A DNA stretch of 64,000 nucleotides. Origin: an uncultured Pseudomonadota bacterium (lineage in GTDB: Bacteria > Pseudomonadota > Gammaproteobacteria > Burkholderiales > SG8-39). Below, piece by piece: positions 7,637 to 18,033 of the stretch (its first letter is position 1; every line of letters begins with the position of its first letter). The stretch is taken from the NCBI GenBank assembly GCA_903921325.1, contig CAIXPL010000028.1, positions 73,829 to 137,828 of the forward strand. Reading direction: 5' to 3'. A model generated the notes under the pieces. It did no database searches and was not told the DNA's origin. It saw only the letters and a list, made by a program, of their open reading frames with translations. The position numbers were made by a program, and so were the translations under genes.

Positions 7637-8980
7637 ATGGTTCCCGTGACTGACTCTGCCCGCCCGCAGCTGCGTTTCAACGCCTTCATGCGCCCGACCA
7701 CGATACACACCGGGGCGTGGCGTTATCCGGGGGCCTATGCCGATGCCAATTTCAATCTGAGTCATCTCAAGCGGCTGATCCAGAAGCTCGAGTATGGTCG
7801 CTTCGACGCATTCTTCATGGCCGATCATCTGGCCGTGCTCAATATGCCCGTTGAGGCCTTGCGCCGCAGCCATACCGCAACATCGTTCGAACCGTTCACC
7901 CTGCTCTCGGCGCTTGCCATGGTCACTGAGCATATCGGCCTGGTGGCGACCGGTTCGACCACATTTGATCAGCCGTTTCATATCGCGCGCCGATTTGCAT
8001 CGCTTGACCATATCAGCGGCGGGCGCGCCGGCTGGAACATTGTGACCACATCAAATCCGGACGCGGCGCTCAATTTCGGCATGGATGATCACATGGAGCA
8101 TGACGAGCGCTATCGCCGTGCGCGCGAGTTCTACGATGTTGTCACCGGGCTTTGGGATAGTTGGGCCGATGACGCCTTTGTGCGCGATCAGGCAAGCGGA
8201 CTTTTTTTTGATCCCGAAAAAATGCATGTGCTGAATCACAAGGGTCCTTATTTCTCAGTGCGCGGTCCGCTCAATATCGCGCGCCCCGTCCAGGGCTGGC
8301 CAGTGGTGGTGCAGGCGGGCGCATCCGAAGCGGGGCGTCAGCTCGCGGCCGAGACCGCGGAAGCGGTATTCACTGCACAAAGCGATCTGGCGGCCGGACA
8401 ACGCTTCTATGCCGATGTCAAAGGCCGCATGAAGGTGCTCGGGCGCTCCCCTGATTCAATGAAAATAATGCCGGCCTGCTTCGTGCTGGTGGGTGACACC
8501 GAGGCCGAAGCGCGCGCACGCCGCACCCAGCTCGACAATCTGGTGTATTACGAGAGTGCCATCGCCTCGCTCTCGATTGCGCTGGGGCATGACGCTTCGA
8601 AGTTCGATCCCGATGCTCCGTTGCCATCGATCCCTCCAAGCAATGCAAGCCAGAGCGCGCGCGAGCGCGTCGTCAACATGGCAAAGCAGGAACAACTCAC
8701 CGTGCGCCAGCTTGCCCTGCGCCTGGGTGGCCACTCGGGACTGGCGATGGTGGGTACGGCGCATCAGATCGCCGATCAGATGCAGGCGTGGCTCGAAGGT
8801 CATGGGTCCGATGGTTTTACGATTCAGTTCCCGTATCTGCCCGGCGGGCTGGATGACTTTGTGGACAAGGTGATCCCCGAGTTGCAGCGGCGCGGCATCT
8901 ATCGACGCGAATACGAAGGTCGCACGCTGCGCGAGAATCTCGGCCTGGCGCGACCCGCTAATCGATTCTTCCCCGATTGA
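7637..8980 (+). CDS. LLM-class flavin-dependent monooxygenase (NtaA/SnaA/DszA family)
   Basis: A 447-residue protein of standard length for the NtaA/SnaA/DszA branch of luciferase-like monooxygenases. Characteristic blocks are the N-terminal FNAFMRPTTIHTGAWRYP, FDAFFMADHLAV, the LDHISGGRAGWNIVTT motif (about residues 120-136) and PVVVQAGASEAGRQLAA. These enzymes use FMNH2 from a separate flavin reductase to oxidise sulfur compounds, aminopolycarboxylates or other substrates. No flavin reductase is nearby. It is first in a run of six forward genes ending at 14152. The substrate is unknown. Confidence 0.9.
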   Translation: MVPVTDSARPQLRFNAFMRPTTIHTGAWRYPGAYADANFNLSHLKRLIQKLEYGRFDAFFMADHLAVLNMPVEALRRSHTATSFEPFTLLSALAMVTEHIGLVATGSTTFDQPFHIARRFASLDHISGGRAGWNIVTTSNPDAALNFGMDDHMEHDERYRRAREFYDVVTGLWDSWADDAFVRDQASGLFFDPEKMHVLNHKGPYFSVRGPLNIARPVQGWPVVVQAGASEAGRQLAAETAEAVFTAQSDLAAGQRFYADVKGRMKVLGRSPDSMKIMPACFVLVGDTEAEARARRTQLDNLVYYESAIASLSIALGHDASKFDPDAPLPSIPPSNASQSARERVVNMAKQEQLTVRQLALRLGGHSGLAMVGTAHQIADQMQAWLEGHGSDGFTIQFPYLPGGLDDFVDKVIPELQRRGIYRREYEGRTLRENLGLARPANRFFPD

Positions 8981-9025
8981 TTCCGAACAACTAGAGTCCC
9001 AACCAGACAAACCCAGACAGACACC

Positions 9026-9934
9026 ATGCGGATCGTCGTCACCGGGAGCAGTGGCCTGATCGGACGTCACGCGGTCGCCGACTTGCGCGCGCACGGCCAC
9101 GACGTGGTGGCACTTGATTGCGTGCCGGCGGCGCAATCACACGCGCGGGACCTGGCTGATCCCGCGACGCATTGTCTCGCACTTGACCTGACTGATCCTG
9201 CCGCGCTGCCGCGCCTGGATGCACTGCTGATCGGAGTCGATGCACTGATTCACCTGGCGCGCATGCGGTTTCCCTACACCGGCCGCGGGTTGGCCGCGAA
9301 CGGGTGGACGTGGGATAAGCCTGATTGCCTGGGCGACGCGGCACGACTGGCCAGCAATCTGCAAATGAGTTGCCATCTGATGGCGGCAGTGGCCAATCAG
9401 CGCGTGCCGCGCGTGGTGATCGGATCGAGCCTGGCGATCTATGGGTTCTACTACCCGAGCCACCCCTGGCAACCCGAGCACTTTCCCGTTGATGAGCTGC
9501 ATCCGCTTGCGCCCGATGACCCGTACGGACTCTCCAAGTTGCTCGCCGAGCAACTTGCCACCGGCCTCGCCGCCAGCACGGCTACCCAGGTGGCAAGCCT
9601 GCGCTTTCCCGGTGTGGCGGGTGCAGACCACGAGCAATTTCGGCGCGCCCAGGACGTGTCGATCCGCGGTCTTGGGGCCCTGGGCGCGTATATCGATGCG
9701 CGTGATGCCGCGCGCGCCTGTCGGCTGGCGATTGAAACCCACCTTGAAGGACATCAGTCATTCAATGTCTGCGCCCCCAACACGCTGCTTGCTGAGCCGA
9801 CCCGCGATTGGATTGCCAGGCACTTTCCGCAATATCCTGGGTCAGAGACCCTGGCCCCAGGGGACTGGCCGGGCTACGATTCAGGCAAAGCGAACCGATT
9901 GCTGGGTTTTCAGGCGCAGTACGTGATCGCATGA
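9026..9934 (+). CDS. NAD-dependent epimerase/dehydratase (extended SDR)
   Basis: A 302-residue protein. It begins MRIVVTGSSGLIGRH, the GxxGxxG nucleotide site. The active-site Tyr and Lys are in DDPYGLSKLLAEQ (about residue 167), and the Ser lies in VIGSSLAIYGF. The extended SDR family includes sugar-nucleotide epimerases, but in a catabolic operon like this it more likely oxidises or reduces a pathway intermediate. It is 45 bases downstream of the flavin monooxygenase. Its stop overlaps an in-frame ATG of the next gene (ATGA at 9931). Confidence 0.88.
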   Translation: MRIVVTGSSGLIGRHAVADLRAHGHDVVALDCVPAAQSHARDLADPATHCLALDLTDPAALPRLDALLIGVDALIHLARMRFPYTGRGLAANGWTWDKPDCLGDAARLASNLQMSCHLMAAVANQRVPRVVIGSSLAIYGFYYPSHPWQPEHFPVDELHPLAPDDPYGLSKLLAEQLATGLAASTATQVASLRFPGVAGADHEQFRRAQDVSIRGLGALGAYIDARDAARACRLAIETHLEGHQSFNVCAPNTLLAEPTRDWIARHFPQYPGSETLAPGDWPGYDSGKANRLLGFQAQYVIA

Positions 9935-10059
9935 GTGCATTCACCATCAGGGCACCGCAGCAGCGCGATGACCGCATTCGACGAACGGGGTACTGGACCG
10001 CAGCCATGAAAGGCCTTGCCCCACCAGGCACAGCACGGCATCGAACGCATGCACGCGCC

Positions 10060-11055
10060 ATGCTTGCACGGACCGCGATCGAAGTTCTCCGCGTACTTGC
10101 GTGCCTGCTCTCGGTGTGCCTGCTCTCCAATGGATCCGCCCATGCGCAATCCTGGCCCGCGCACACCCTCAGTCTGATCGTGCCCTTTCCACCGGGTGGC
10201 GGGCCCGACCTGTTTGCGCGGATACTGGCCGAGAAGCTGCCGCCCCGGTTGGGCCAGGCGATCGTAGTGGACAACCGGCCCGGTGTCGGCGGTCTGGCCG
10301 GCGCCGCCTATGTCGCCCGCGCGGCACCAGACGGACATACCCTGCTCATCGCACCCAACACCATTGTGATCGCACCGCACGTGTTGCCACCTGGGGCCGG
10401 TGCCGGCATTGACGTGCTGCGCGATCTGACCCCTATCATTCAGCCGGCCAGCACGCCGATGATGCTGGTCGTTCACCCCGCGCTTGACGTCCACTCGGTG
10501 CCTGAACTGGTTGCCCTTGCGCGCCGCAATCCGGGCCTGCCCTATGCCAGTGCCGGCAACGGCTCGCCGATGCATATTGCGGGCGAACTCTTCCGTCGCG
10601 CTGCCGGCATCGATTTGCAGCATGTGCCGTACAAAGGGGTCGCACCCTCAGTGGCGGCCACGCTCGGTGGTCAGGTGCAGATCCTGTTCACTTCGCTGGG
10701 AGGCGGCATCGCCGCCCATTTGCGCAATAAGCGCCTGCAGGCCATCGCACTGACGGAACGCCGCCGCAGTGCGCTCATGCCTGGCGTCGCGACCATGGCG
10801 GAACTGGGTTATCGTGGCGTCGAGACCGATGCGTGGTACGGCGTATTTGCGCCCACTGGCACGCCCGGCGAGGTCATTGACCGGTTGAACCACGAAATCA
10901 ATGCCGTGCTTGAATTAGCTGACGTAAGAGAGCGGCTGAGCGCTGCCGGCGCCGATGTGCGCGGAGGAACGTCCGCCGCGTTTGCCTCCGAGGTGCGCGA
11001 GGACTACCAGCGCTACGGCCGTATCGTGCATGAATTGGGCATCCAGGCCGATTGA
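10060..11055 (+). CDS. Bug-family (TctC-like) periplasmic binding protein
   Basis: A tripartite tricarboxylate transporter receptor of 331 residues from the start chosen here. The start is uncertain: the frame is open upstream, and ATG 9931 (four-base overlap with the previous stop) or ATG 10006 could also be used. ATG 10060 gives a proper signal peptide (hydrophobic run VLRVLACLLSVCLLS, ending AHAQ). The mature part has LIVPFPPGGGPDLFARIL and VDNRPGVGGL, the two ligand loops of Bug proteins, and later HVPYKG. Bug proteins bind carboxylates such as terephthalate, citrate or nicotinate. No tctA or tctB partner is present in the window. Confidence 0.88.
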   Translation: MLARTAIEVLRVLACLLSVCLLSNGSAHAQSWPAHTLSLIVPFPPGGGPDLFARILAEKLPPRLGQAIVVDNRPGVGGLAGAAYVARAAPDGHTLLIAPNTIVIAPHVLPPGAGAGIDVLRDLTPIIQPASTPMMLVVHPALDVHSVPELVALARRNPGLPYASAGNGSPMHIAGELFRRAAGIDLQHVPYKGVAPSVAATLGGQVQILFTSLGGGIAAHLRNKRLQAIALTERRRSALMPGVATMAELGYRGVETDAWYGVFAPTGTPGEVIDRLNHEINAVLELADVRERLSAAGADVRGGTSAAFASEVREDYQRYGRIVHELGIQAD

Positions 11056-11082
11056 CCGACGGCCGACCTGACGAGAGAAAGA

Positions 11083-12213
11083 ATGGTTCAGAGCGAACGC
11101 GATGCAGTGCCCGACATCCTCCCGGGGCTTCCCGTAGGACTCCCCGCGGGTCTGAGAAATTACTGGTATCCGGTGTTGCAGTCCGAACAGCTGGCAGCGG
11201 ACAAAGTCGTTGAAGTCACGGTTCTGGGTGAATCCCTGGCGCTGTGGCGCAATGCCCAAGGCGCACCGTGCGCAGTGATCAATCGCTGCCCGCATCGCAG
11301 CATCAAACTGTCAGTCGGCCGGGTACTCGATGGCGAGTTGCAGTGCGTGCTACATGGATTGCGTTACGACGGGAGTGGCCGCTGCACGCTGATACCGTGG
11401 GAGCCTGAACGCAGTCGCATGCATGACCGGGTGGCGCTGCAAGCCTATCCCGCGCGTGAGCTCGGTGGCTATATCTGGACCTATATCGGAGACACCGAAG
11501 CCTGTCCGGCGCCACCGCTTGAGTCCGAGGTGCCAGAGGAACTGACTCGCCCCGACGCATTCATCTGGTTTCGTCTGCCGACCGTCATCTGGGATGCCAA
11601 CTGGCTGCTTGCCATCGACGGCAGTGATGCCTATCACGCGGTGACGCTGCACACCGCGTCGCAGTCAGCTGCCGATATCAAGCGGCAGGGCGGCGTACCG
11701 CTTGCCAGCCGACGAGTGCAAATCGTGCGCACCTCTCACGGCATTCGCGGCGTTTCAACGGATTTGCAGGGCAACGCAATCGGGCACGGACATTTTACGA
11801 CCGATGTGCGTGGCGAGCGGTTCGTACTGCCCTGCCTGTCCACCAATCCGATTGTCGCTGCGCCGGGGGCACCGCCGTATGCCTCGCGGCTGTGGCAGTT
11901 CCCGATCGATGAGACGCGCACGATGATCGTGCGCTTTCTCACCTTCCGCGCAAGCAGCGACGAAGAACGGGCACGTGCCAGCAGTTTTTTTGAGGCGGTC
12001 GTGCGCGACCGCATCGAGCGCGTCGGCGAAGAAGACGCCTGGGCGGCACACGCCCAAGGCGATCTGATCAGCGCCAGGGCACACGAGAATCTGCTGTCGC
12101 CGGATGAGGATGTGGTGAAGGTGCGACGCATGATTGCCGCCGCCCATGTCGATCCACTGCTGGGGCGACCACGCCATGCGATACCGGTGGGCGCCCTTGC
12201 GTTTCCTGCCTGA
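11083..12213 (+). CDS. Rieske non-heme iron oxygenase (phthalate dioxygenase / VanA-like, alpha subunit only)
   Basis: A 376-residue protein. The Rieske site is Cys69-x-His71 and Cys88-x2-His91. The mononuclear iron site is in DGSDAYHAVTLH (His185, His190). It has the one-subunit architecture of phthalate 4,5-dioxygenase and vanillate O-demethylase oxygenases, which hydroxylate or demethylate aromatic acids and need a separate FMN/ferredoxin reductase. No such reductase is in the window. It starts 27 bases after the upstream Bug gene and its end overlaps the next Bug gene by 38 bases, so it belongs to the 7.6-14.2 kb operon. Confidence 0.92.
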   Translation: MVQSERDAVPDILPGLPVGLPAGLRNYWYPVLQSEQLAADKVVEVTVLGESLALWRNAQGAPCAVINRCPHRSIKLSVGRVLDGELQCVLHGLRYDGSGRCTLIPWEPERSRMHDRVALQAYPARELGGYIWTYIGDTEACPAPPLESEVPEELTRPDAFIWFRLPTVIWDANWLLAIDGSDAYHAVTLHTASQSAADIKRQGGVPLASRRVQIVRTSHGIRGVSTDLQGNAIGHGHFTTDVRGERFVLPCLSTNPIVAAPGAPPYASRLWQFPIDETRTMIVRFLTFRASSDEERARASSFFEAVVRDRIERVGEEDAWAAHAQGDLISARAHENLLSPDEDVVKVRRMIAAAHVDPLLGRPRHAIPVGALAFPA

Positions 12214-13186
12214 TCGCGTGCGGGCGCTGCTGTTTGTGTGTCTGACGCTCGCAAGCGCGAGCACACCCGCGCAGACAGTACCCAACCGCGCCATTACCCT
12301 GATCGTGTCCTCGGCCACGGGTGCCGGCGTTGATTTTTTTGCGCGATTGCTGGCCGACCAGCTCCCCAGTCGCCTCGGACAAGCAGTCATCGTGGACAAC
12401 CGGCCCGGTGCCTCGGGCATGATTGCCGCGGCACTGGCTGCGCGCGCCGCCCCTGACGGTCAGACTCTGTTCTTGATGCCCAACACTCTGGTCATCGCCC
12501 CTTACGTCCTGGCACCCGGCGCGACCAGTGTCAACTGCCTGGACGCCTTTTTGCCCGTGATCCTGCCGGTAACCACCGACATGGTCCTGGCGATCAACGG
12601 GGCGTTCGCCGATCAGTCGGCCATCACCGATCTAGCGAGCCTGGTTTCCTATGCACGACAGCACCCCGGACTGCCCTACGCAAGCGGGGTGAATGGGTCG
12701 CCGATGCACATTCTTGGCGAGCAACTGAAACGCGCAGCCGCCATCGACCTGGTGCATGTGCCCTACAAAGGCGTCGCACAGGCGGTCAGCGCGGCGGTCG
12801 GTGGCCAATTGAACCTGGTGTGGATGCCAACGTCGGGCAATTTGCAGTTTTTCCGCAGTGGCCGGCTGCACGCACTGGGTAATGCCGCACCGCGCCGCTC
12901 AGCATTGATGCCTGAGGTGCCGACAATGGTTGAATCCGGGTACGCACAAATTCAGGCTACTGCCTGGTTTGGCGTGCTTACCCCGGTCAACACACCGGCG
13001 ACGATCATCGAGCGACTCAACCACGCGATCAATGCCGTGCTCGAATTGCCGCAGGTGCGTGATCGATTGCAGGTGGCCGGCTATCAACCTGTCGGTGGCG
13101 CGCCAAGCCTGCTAGCGCAACAAATGCACGATGATGACAGACGTTACCGTCAGTTAGTCCACGATTACGATATCAAGGCGGATTGA
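12176..13186 (+). CDS. Bug-family (TctC-like) periplasmic binding protein
   Basis: A 336-residue protein with signal peptide (VRALLFVCLTLASASTPAQ). ATG 12176 is used; it lies inside the end of the Rieske gene. The second ligand loop is normal (VDNRPGASG) and HVPYKGVAQA is present. The first loop reads LIVSSATGAGVDFFA instead of the usual VPFPPGG, so the ligand pocket is probably unusual. It is the second Bug gene in this operon and is related to the one at 10060 (both have NTxVIAPxVLxPGA). Three bases separate it from the following decarboxylase-like gene. Confidence 0.87.
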   Translation: MRYRWAPLRFLPDRVRALLFVCLTLASASTPAQTVPNRAITLIVSSATGAGVDFFARLLADQLPSRLGQAVIVDNRPGASGMIAAALAARAAPDGQTLFLMPNTLVIAPYVLAPGATSVNCLDAFLPVILPVTTDMVLAINGAFADQSAITDLASLVSYARQHPGLPYASGVNGSPMHILGEQLKRAAAIDLVHVPYKGVAQAVSAAVGGQLNLVWMPTSGNLQFFRSGRLHALGNAAPRRSALMPEVPTMVESGYAQIQATAWFGVLTPVNTPATIIERLNHAINAVLELPQVRDRLQVAGYQPVGGAPSLLAQQMHDDDRRYRQLVHDYDIKAD

Positions 13187-13189
13187 ACC

Positions 13190-14152
13190 ATGGCTGAGAC
13201 GCTCAAGCTTTCGATGACCTGCGGTCCCTATGATCGGGCGCAGGCACTGATTGACGGGACGATACAGCCGGAGGGCATCGAACTCGACATTACGGTGGAT
13301 TCTGATGATGTCAGGCGACAGGAGCGCAGCGTGCGCGGCGACTTCGACGTAGTTGAGTTCTTCACCGGTGCCTACATCGCCGATCTCCCGCAACGCACCC
13401 TCGGATTCACGGCCATTCCGATTTTTGTGAAGCGGATGTTTCGCCATGCCTACATGTATCGCAACCGGCATTCCGGGGTGCAGGGGCCGGTCGATCTGAA
13501 CGGCAAGCGAGTCGGGCTGCAGACCTGGATCACCAGCGCGGCCGTATGGGCCAAAGGCATTCTGGAGGATGAATACGGTGTCGATCTCGCCTCCATTCAA
13601 TGGGTCGCGTGGCAGCCGGTGCGATTACCCGACTGGCAGGCGCCGGATTGGCTCAAGATCGAGGTGGCCCCGGCCGGCTCCTCGCAGTTCGACCTGCTCG
13701 CCGCTGGCGAAATCGATGCCGGCATCACGACCGAACTGTGGGCGCCGGACGCCCATCCGGCGATCGACTTTCTGATCAAAGACCCCTACCGGGCCGAGCG
13801 CGACTATTTCCGGCGTACCGGTTTTTTTCCGATCATGCATACATTACTGGTGCGCACCTCTATCCTCGAACGTCACCCGTGGGTGGCACGCAGTCTGTAT
13901 GACGCCTGGGAAGCTTCCAAGCGTGCCTGCTACGCGCGCCAGGACTGGGAGCGAATTCACATGACCTCGCTTTGGTACCGTGGCCTGTGGGAAGAAGAAC
14001 GGGCCACCGCCGGGGGAGACATCTACCCCTGGGGATTTCGAAAATCCCGTCTTGAACTGGAACGGCTACTGAACTACTGCCACCGCCAGGGGCTGACGCC
14101 GCGGTTGTATCAACCAGAAGAACTGTTCTGGCCTTCCATGCTCGATACCTGA
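13190..14152 (+). CDS. 4,5-dihydroxyphthalate decarboxylase-like protein (Pht5 family)
   Basis: A 320-residue protein without a signal peptide, starting LKLSMTCGPYDRAQAL. It belongs to the family annotated as 4,5-dihydroxyphthalate decarboxylase, which has the fold of type 2 periplasmic binding proteins (NMT1/SsuA-like). Family blocks seen are PEGIELDI, KRVGLQTWITSA and GILEDEYGVD, and near residue 210 RRTGFFPIMH. In phthalate degradation Pht5 releases CO2 to give protocatechuate. Here it follows a phthalate-dioxygenase-like Rieske protein, which supports an enzymatic role, but the substrate is inferred. A paralogue lies at 23731. Confidence 0.75.
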   Translation: MAETLKLSMTCGPYDRAQALIDGTIQPEGIELDITVDSDDVRRQERSVRGDFDVVEFFTGAYIADLPQRTLGFTAIPIFVKRMFRHAYMYRNRHSGVQGPVDLNGKRVGLQTWITSAAVWAKGILEDEYGVDLASIQWVAWQPVRLPDWQAPDWLKIEVAPAGSSQFDLLAAGEIDAGITTELWAPDAHPAIDFLIKDPYRAERDYFRRTGFFPIMHTLLVRTSILERHPWVARSLYDAWEASKRACYARQDWERIHMTSLWYRGLWEEERATAGGDIYPWGFRKSRLELERLLNYCHRQGLTPRLYQPEELFWPSMLDT

Positions 14153-14259
14153 GCGACCGTTACCCGTCACGCCACCGAACGGCTGCTTGCCTGGGTATCG
14201 ACGCGCGACAGCCACTGCTCCGACCGGTCGCATGCGAGACCCGAGCGTGGCGGCACGGG

Positions 14260-15117
14260 TCAGGCAAACCGCTCATCGGCATGCAGCAGGCGCCATTGCC
14301 CCTCGGGCAAGTTGCCCAGCATGATGCGTCCGATGCGGATGCGCTTGAGACCGGTGACGCGCAATCCGACCAGATCACACATGCGCCGTATCTGACGCTT
14401 ACGCCCTTCGCGCAGAACAAACCGCAATTGATCGGCATTCAGCCATTCGACCCGCGCGGGCTTGAGCGCCTGACCATCCAGCGACAGTCCATGATTCAGG
14501 CGCGCCAGGTCGGCGCGGGACAAGGTACCTTCCACACGAACCAGGTACTCTTTTTCAATTTCGCTGTCTTCACCGATCAACTGGCGCGCGACGCGGCCGT
14601 CCTGGGTGAGCACCAGCAATCCGGTCGAATCGATATCCAGCCGCCCGGCCGGTGCCAGTCCACGCAACAAGGCCGGGGTGAAGCGTGAGCGCTTGCGATC
14701 ATGGTCTTCGGCCCAGCGGGTCTCCGGACGCACCAGCGCAGAGGCAGGGGTATAGCCATCTTCGGCCTGACCCGATACATAACCGATGGGCTTATTCAAA
14801 AGCACCGTGGCACGCTCGGCCTGCGCTGCGCTCGCCTGGCGCTCAAGCGTGATTTTCTGATTGGGCAGAACCTTGCTGCCGAGCAGGCTCACCACCACCC
14901 CATCGACCTTGACCCAGCCGCGCTCGATATATTCGTCGGCTTCGCGCCGTGAACACAGACCGAGTTCGGCCATGCGTTTGGACAGGCGCAGCGGCTCACC
15001 GCCGCTCGCTGATTCAGGTTGAGCGGCAGGACGGGCGATGGCCCCATTGGATGCCTTGACCCAGACGCGCGGCGGTGCCGAGCGAGAGCCGCCAGTGCCG
15101 CGCAGAGGCTTGGTCAA
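14260..15117 (-). CDS. rRNA pseudouridine synthase, RluB/RluF family
   Basis: A 285-residue protein. The S4 RNA-binding domain ([25 protein letters not shown]) begins near residue 40 and is followed by the catalytic domain with [18 protein letters not shown], which contains the nucleophilic Asp, and by [18 protein letters not shown]. The family isomerises uridines at 2604/2605 of 23S rRNA; RluB versus RluF cannot be settled here. The frame is open to 15402, overlapping the divergent amidase gene. TTG 15117 is chosen because AAAGGA lies six bases before it and the preceding codons look like non-coding leader. ATG 15171 is the alternative. Confidence 0.85.
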   Translation of the reverse strand: MTKPLRGTGGSRSAPPRVWVKASNGAIARPAAQPESASGGEPLRLSKRMAELGLCSRREADEYIERGWVKVDGVVVSLLGSKVLPNQKITLERQASAAQAERATVLLNKPIGYVSGQAEDGYTPASALVRPETRWAEDHDRKRSRFTPALLRGLAPAGRLDIDSTGLLVLTQDGRVARQLIGEDSEIEKEYLVRVEGTLSRADLARLNHGLSLDGQALKPARVEWLNADQLRFVLREGRKRQIRRMCDLVGLRVTGLKRIRIGRIMLGNLPEGQWRLLHADERFA

Positions 15118-15123
15118 TTCAGA

Positions 15124-15129
15124 TCCTTT
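15124..15129 (-). promoter_or_regulatory. Ribosome-binding site that decides the TTG start of the pseudouridine synthase
   Basis: Read on the minus strand this is AAAGGA, six bases ahead of TTG 15117. No comparable site precedes the ATG at 15171, which is why the shorter product is preferred. Confidence 0.6.
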
Positions 15130-15245
15130 CGGTAACTTGCGGTGGCTCAAGTATAGGACCTCAATCGCCATCCGGCCGCGTGGACAACAAGAAGCAAGTA
15201 AGTGATACCTTACGAACCTTCGACTAGAAACTGCGAAACCGCACC

Positions 15246-16754
15246 ATGCCCGATACTGCCTCGCGCAACACCGCATTTCCTGTTGTGGAGACGACGATAG
15301 AGCAGATTCATGCGGCCTACCGCACGGGTCAATTAACGGCACGTGCTTTGGTGCAGAGCTATCTCGATCGCATCGCGCATTATGACAAGCGGGGACCCTC
15401 ACTCAATGCATTGATTTCCTTGAATCCCGATGCGCTGGCGGAGGCCGATCGGCTCGATGCGGCATTCGCAGCCAAGGGGCCGGTTGGCGCACTGCATGGA
15501 ATTCCCGTGGTCATGAAAGACCAGGGCGATGTGAAGGGCATGCCGACCACACTCGGGTCGGTTCTATTCAAGAATCATTTCCCGAACCGCGATTCGACCG
15601 TCGTCAGCAAGCTCAAGACGGCTGGCGCGATCTTCCTGGGCAAAGCCACGCTGGGTGAACTCGGCGGCGGAGATACACACGGATCTTTATTCGGATCGAC
15701 GCGCAATCCGTACGATCTGACGCGCACCGCCGGTGGCTCATCAGGCGGTTCGGCAGTATGCGTGGCCGCCAATTTCGCAACACTCGCCGTAGGACAGGAA
15801 GGGTTTGCGTCGATCAGGCGACCGTCCATCTGGAACAATATTGTGGGCATGCGGCCCACCGCCGGCCTGGTCAGCCGCGGCGGCGTGTACGCCGGGTGGC
15901 CGTCGATCAACGGCTCGCTCGGACCAATGGCGCGCACGGTGACCGACCTTGCGCGCATGCTCAATGTCATGGTCGGCTATGACCCGCTTGATCCGTTGTC
16001 CGCTCGCGGCGTCGGCCGTTATCCGTCGAGCTACGACTACGGCCTCGATGCCGATGCATTACAGAATGCGCGGATTGGCGTATTGCGCGAACCGATGGGT
16101 TTTCACAGCGAACCCGATTCCGAGGATTTTGCCAAGGTCGATGCCGTATTCAACCGCGCAATAGACGAGCTGCGCTCGGCGGGTGCCACCATACTCGACC
16201 CGATCAGCATTCCCCAGATGAACGAACTGCTTGCGAAGCGGGCAGTCAGTTTCGCCGAGGAGGAAGCCTCATTCGCTGAATACTTCGCGGGCATGGAAAA
16301 GGTCCCGTTCACCACTCGTATGGACGCAATACGCTCGCCAGATTTCCAGAAGGTGGCCCACGGCGCGCGCAGCCGCTGGATGCGCGACCACACGCCAGTG
16401 GCGCACCATAGTTACCTGATAGCCCGCGAAGAATTGATGACCCGCATGCTCAAAGTGATGGCCGACCATGGTCTTGATGCCATTGTGCACAAGGCCGTCG
16501 AACATCAGCCAACCCTGATTGAAGACGGCGTCAATCCGCCCTATGTTGACCAGAAGGGCGCGCCGCATCTGAACACCTTCCTGGTTTATGTACCGTCCAT
16601 CGTTGTGCCGACAGGGTTTACCGTCGATGAACTGCCGACCGGGATCACGTTTCTTGGCCGGCCCTACGATGACGCCAACATGATCCGCTTTGCCTATGCC
16701 TATGAGCAGGCGAGCTTCCACCGTCGTGCACCGGCCAGCGTGCCTGAGTTGTGA
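15246..16754 (+). CDS. Amidase (amidase signature family)
   Basis: A 502-residue protein. The Ser-cisSer-Lys triad can be placed: Lys in VVMKDQGD (about residue 88), the cis-Ser in GGSSGGSA, and the nucleophile Ser in [11 protein letters not shown], which replaces the common GSDTGGSIR. The rest of the signature ([31 protein letters not shown]) is intact. The family hydrolyses amides to acids and ammonia. No signal peptide is seen. It is transcribed toward a Tat-type amidohydrolase 82 bases downstream, suggesting an amide-to-acid-to-further-hydrolysis pathway. Substrate unknown. Confidence 0.92.
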   Translation: MPDTASRNTAFPVVETTIEQIHAAYRTGQLTARALVQSYLDRIAHYDKRGPSLNALISLNPDALAEADRLDAAFAAKGPVGALHGIPVVMKDQGDVKGMPTTLGSVLFKNHFPNRDSTVVSKLKTAGAIFLGKATLGELGGGDTHGSLFGSTRNPYDLTRTAGGSSGGSAVCVAANFATLAVGQEGFASIRRPSIWNNIVGMRPTAGLVSRGGVYAGWPSINGSLGPMARTVTDLARMLNVMVGYDPLDPLSARGVGRYPSSYDYGLDADALQNARIGVLREPMGFHSEPDSEDFAKVDAVFNRAIDELRSAGATILDPISIPQMNELLAKRAVSFAEEEASFAEYFAGMEKVPFTTRMDAIRSPDFQKVAHGARSRWMRDHTPVAHHSYLIAREELMTRMLKVMADHGLDAIVHKAVEHQPTLIEDGVNPPYVDQKGAPHLNTFLVYVPSIVVPTGFTVDELPTGITFLGRPYDDANMIRFAYAYEQASFHRRAPASVPEL

Positions 16755-16836
16755 CCGCGAGGTGCTGCCCGGCCCAATCGCGCACCACCACATCAACGAC
16801 CGGCAACCAATGTCGGCTTTCGCGGGAGACACCCTC

Positions 16837-17931
16837 ATGCAATCCTGTTGCGCCAGCCCTGCCGTCTGCGGATCACATGCACCACTCACCGACTCCCGCC
16901 GCGGCTTCCTGCAAGCCCTCGGCGCATTGGGCGCGGCGGCGCTGTTGCCCTCGTGTGCCAGCAGCGCCGGCCCGACCGGCGGCGGATTGATCGACACCCA
17001 CCACCATTTCTTTGCCCCGGAATACCAGGCCACCTGGCTTGGCTGGGAAGATCAACGCCACCTTCCGCATTTCCCCACCCAGGTCGCCTGGTCGGTCTCA
17101 CGCACCCTCGATGAGATGGACAGTGGCGGTGTACAGACCTCCATGCTGTCATTGCCCTCGACCCCCGGGCTGTGGTTCGATCAAGGTGCGGCAGCTGCAG
17201 CACGCATGGCAGCGCTGTGTAATGACTATGCCGCGGGCATGGTGCGCGATCATCCCGGTCGCTTCGGGCTGTTCGCCACCCTGTCGATGCTCGATACCGA
17301 CACCACTCTGCGTGAAATCGAGTACGTCTTTGACACGCTGCACGCGGATGGCGTTGGCTTGCAAACAAACTATGGCGATAAATGGCCTGGTGACGCACAG
17401 TTCCGGCCGATCTTCGATGAACTGAACCGCCGCGGGGCACTGGTGTATTTTCATCCGTTGGTTGCAGCCTGCTGCGGCAACCTGTCGGTGGGGACATTTC
17501 CGGCGGTCCTTGAAGTACCGCACGACACCACCCGGGCTGTCACCAGCCTGCTGCTGAGCGGTACACTGGCGCGCAATCGCAACACTCGCTTTCTGTTCTC
17601 ACATGCCGGCGGCACGATCCCCATGCTGGCCGGACGGATCGACTACTTCTCGCGCTTTCGCAAGGACATTGCGAACTTTGCCCCCGAGGGCATCGAGGCC
17701 GAGTTCCGCCGCCTGTTCTATGACACGGCCAACGCGACGCACCCGGCCGCGATGGCCGCCTTGCTGCGCCTGGTGCCCGACACCCAGATCGTATTCGGTA
17801 CGGATTATCCGTACGTACCGACCGCTCAGCAGGCCAAGGCCCTGCGTGAATTGCCGCTCAGCAGCAAACAGATTGCGCAAATCGAGCGCGGCAACGCGCA
17901 GGCACTGATCAAACGTTTGGGCATCGGTTGA
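16837..17931 (+). CDS. Amidohydrolase (ACMSD / amidohydrolase_2 family) with Tat signal
   Basis: A 364-residue protein. The N-terminal region has the twin-arginine motif [11 protein letters not shown] followed by a hydrophobic run ending LLPSCAS, so it is probably Tat-exported and perhaps lipid-anchored at that Cys. Metal ligands are in [15 protein letters not shown] and FGTDYPY. The family is Zn-dependent and includes aminocarboxymuconate-semialdehyde decarboxylase and gamma-resorcylate decarboxylase. ATG 16837 has GGGAGA seven bases before it; ATG 16810 is an alternative. A cytoplasmic paralogue without a leader lies at 52214. It follows the amidase gene in the same direction. Confidence 0.88.
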   Translation: MQSCCASPAVCGSHAPLTDSRRGFLQALGALGAAALLPSCASSAGPTGGGLIDTHHHFFAPEYQATWLGWEDQRHLPHFPTQVAWSVSRTLDEMDSGGVQTSMLSLPSTPGLWFDQGAAAAARMAALCNDYAAGMVRDHPGRFGLFATLSMLDTDTTLREIEYVFDTLHADGVGLQTNYGDKWPGDAQFRPIFDELNRRGALVYFHPLVAACCGNLSVGTFPAVLEVPHDTTRAVTSLLLSGTLARNRNTRFLFSHAGGTIPMLAGRIDYFSRFRKDIANFAPEGIEAEFRRLFYDTANATHPAAMAALLRLVPDTQIVFGTDYPYVPTAQQAKALRELPLSSKQIAQIERGNAQALIKRLGIG

Positions 17932-18033
17932 TCAGTCCTTGGTTCGCACAAGGATGCGATCACCAGCTCTTGGCGTGCCCCTGGGTACTGACAGTGAGAC
18001 ACAAAGCGCGGCGAGTCAGTCTGGATACATTAA

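Noticed and set aside
13190-14152. Periplasmic ABC binding protein
   Set aside because: The fold is related, but there is no signal peptide, and the context and family support the Pht5-like cytoplasmic group. The same applies to 23731-24717.
17936-17954. Terminator hairpin between the Tat amidohydrolase and the 2OG dioxygenase
   Set aside because: Only six base pairs (TCCTTG/CAAGGA) with a seven-base loop and no T-run; too weak to call.
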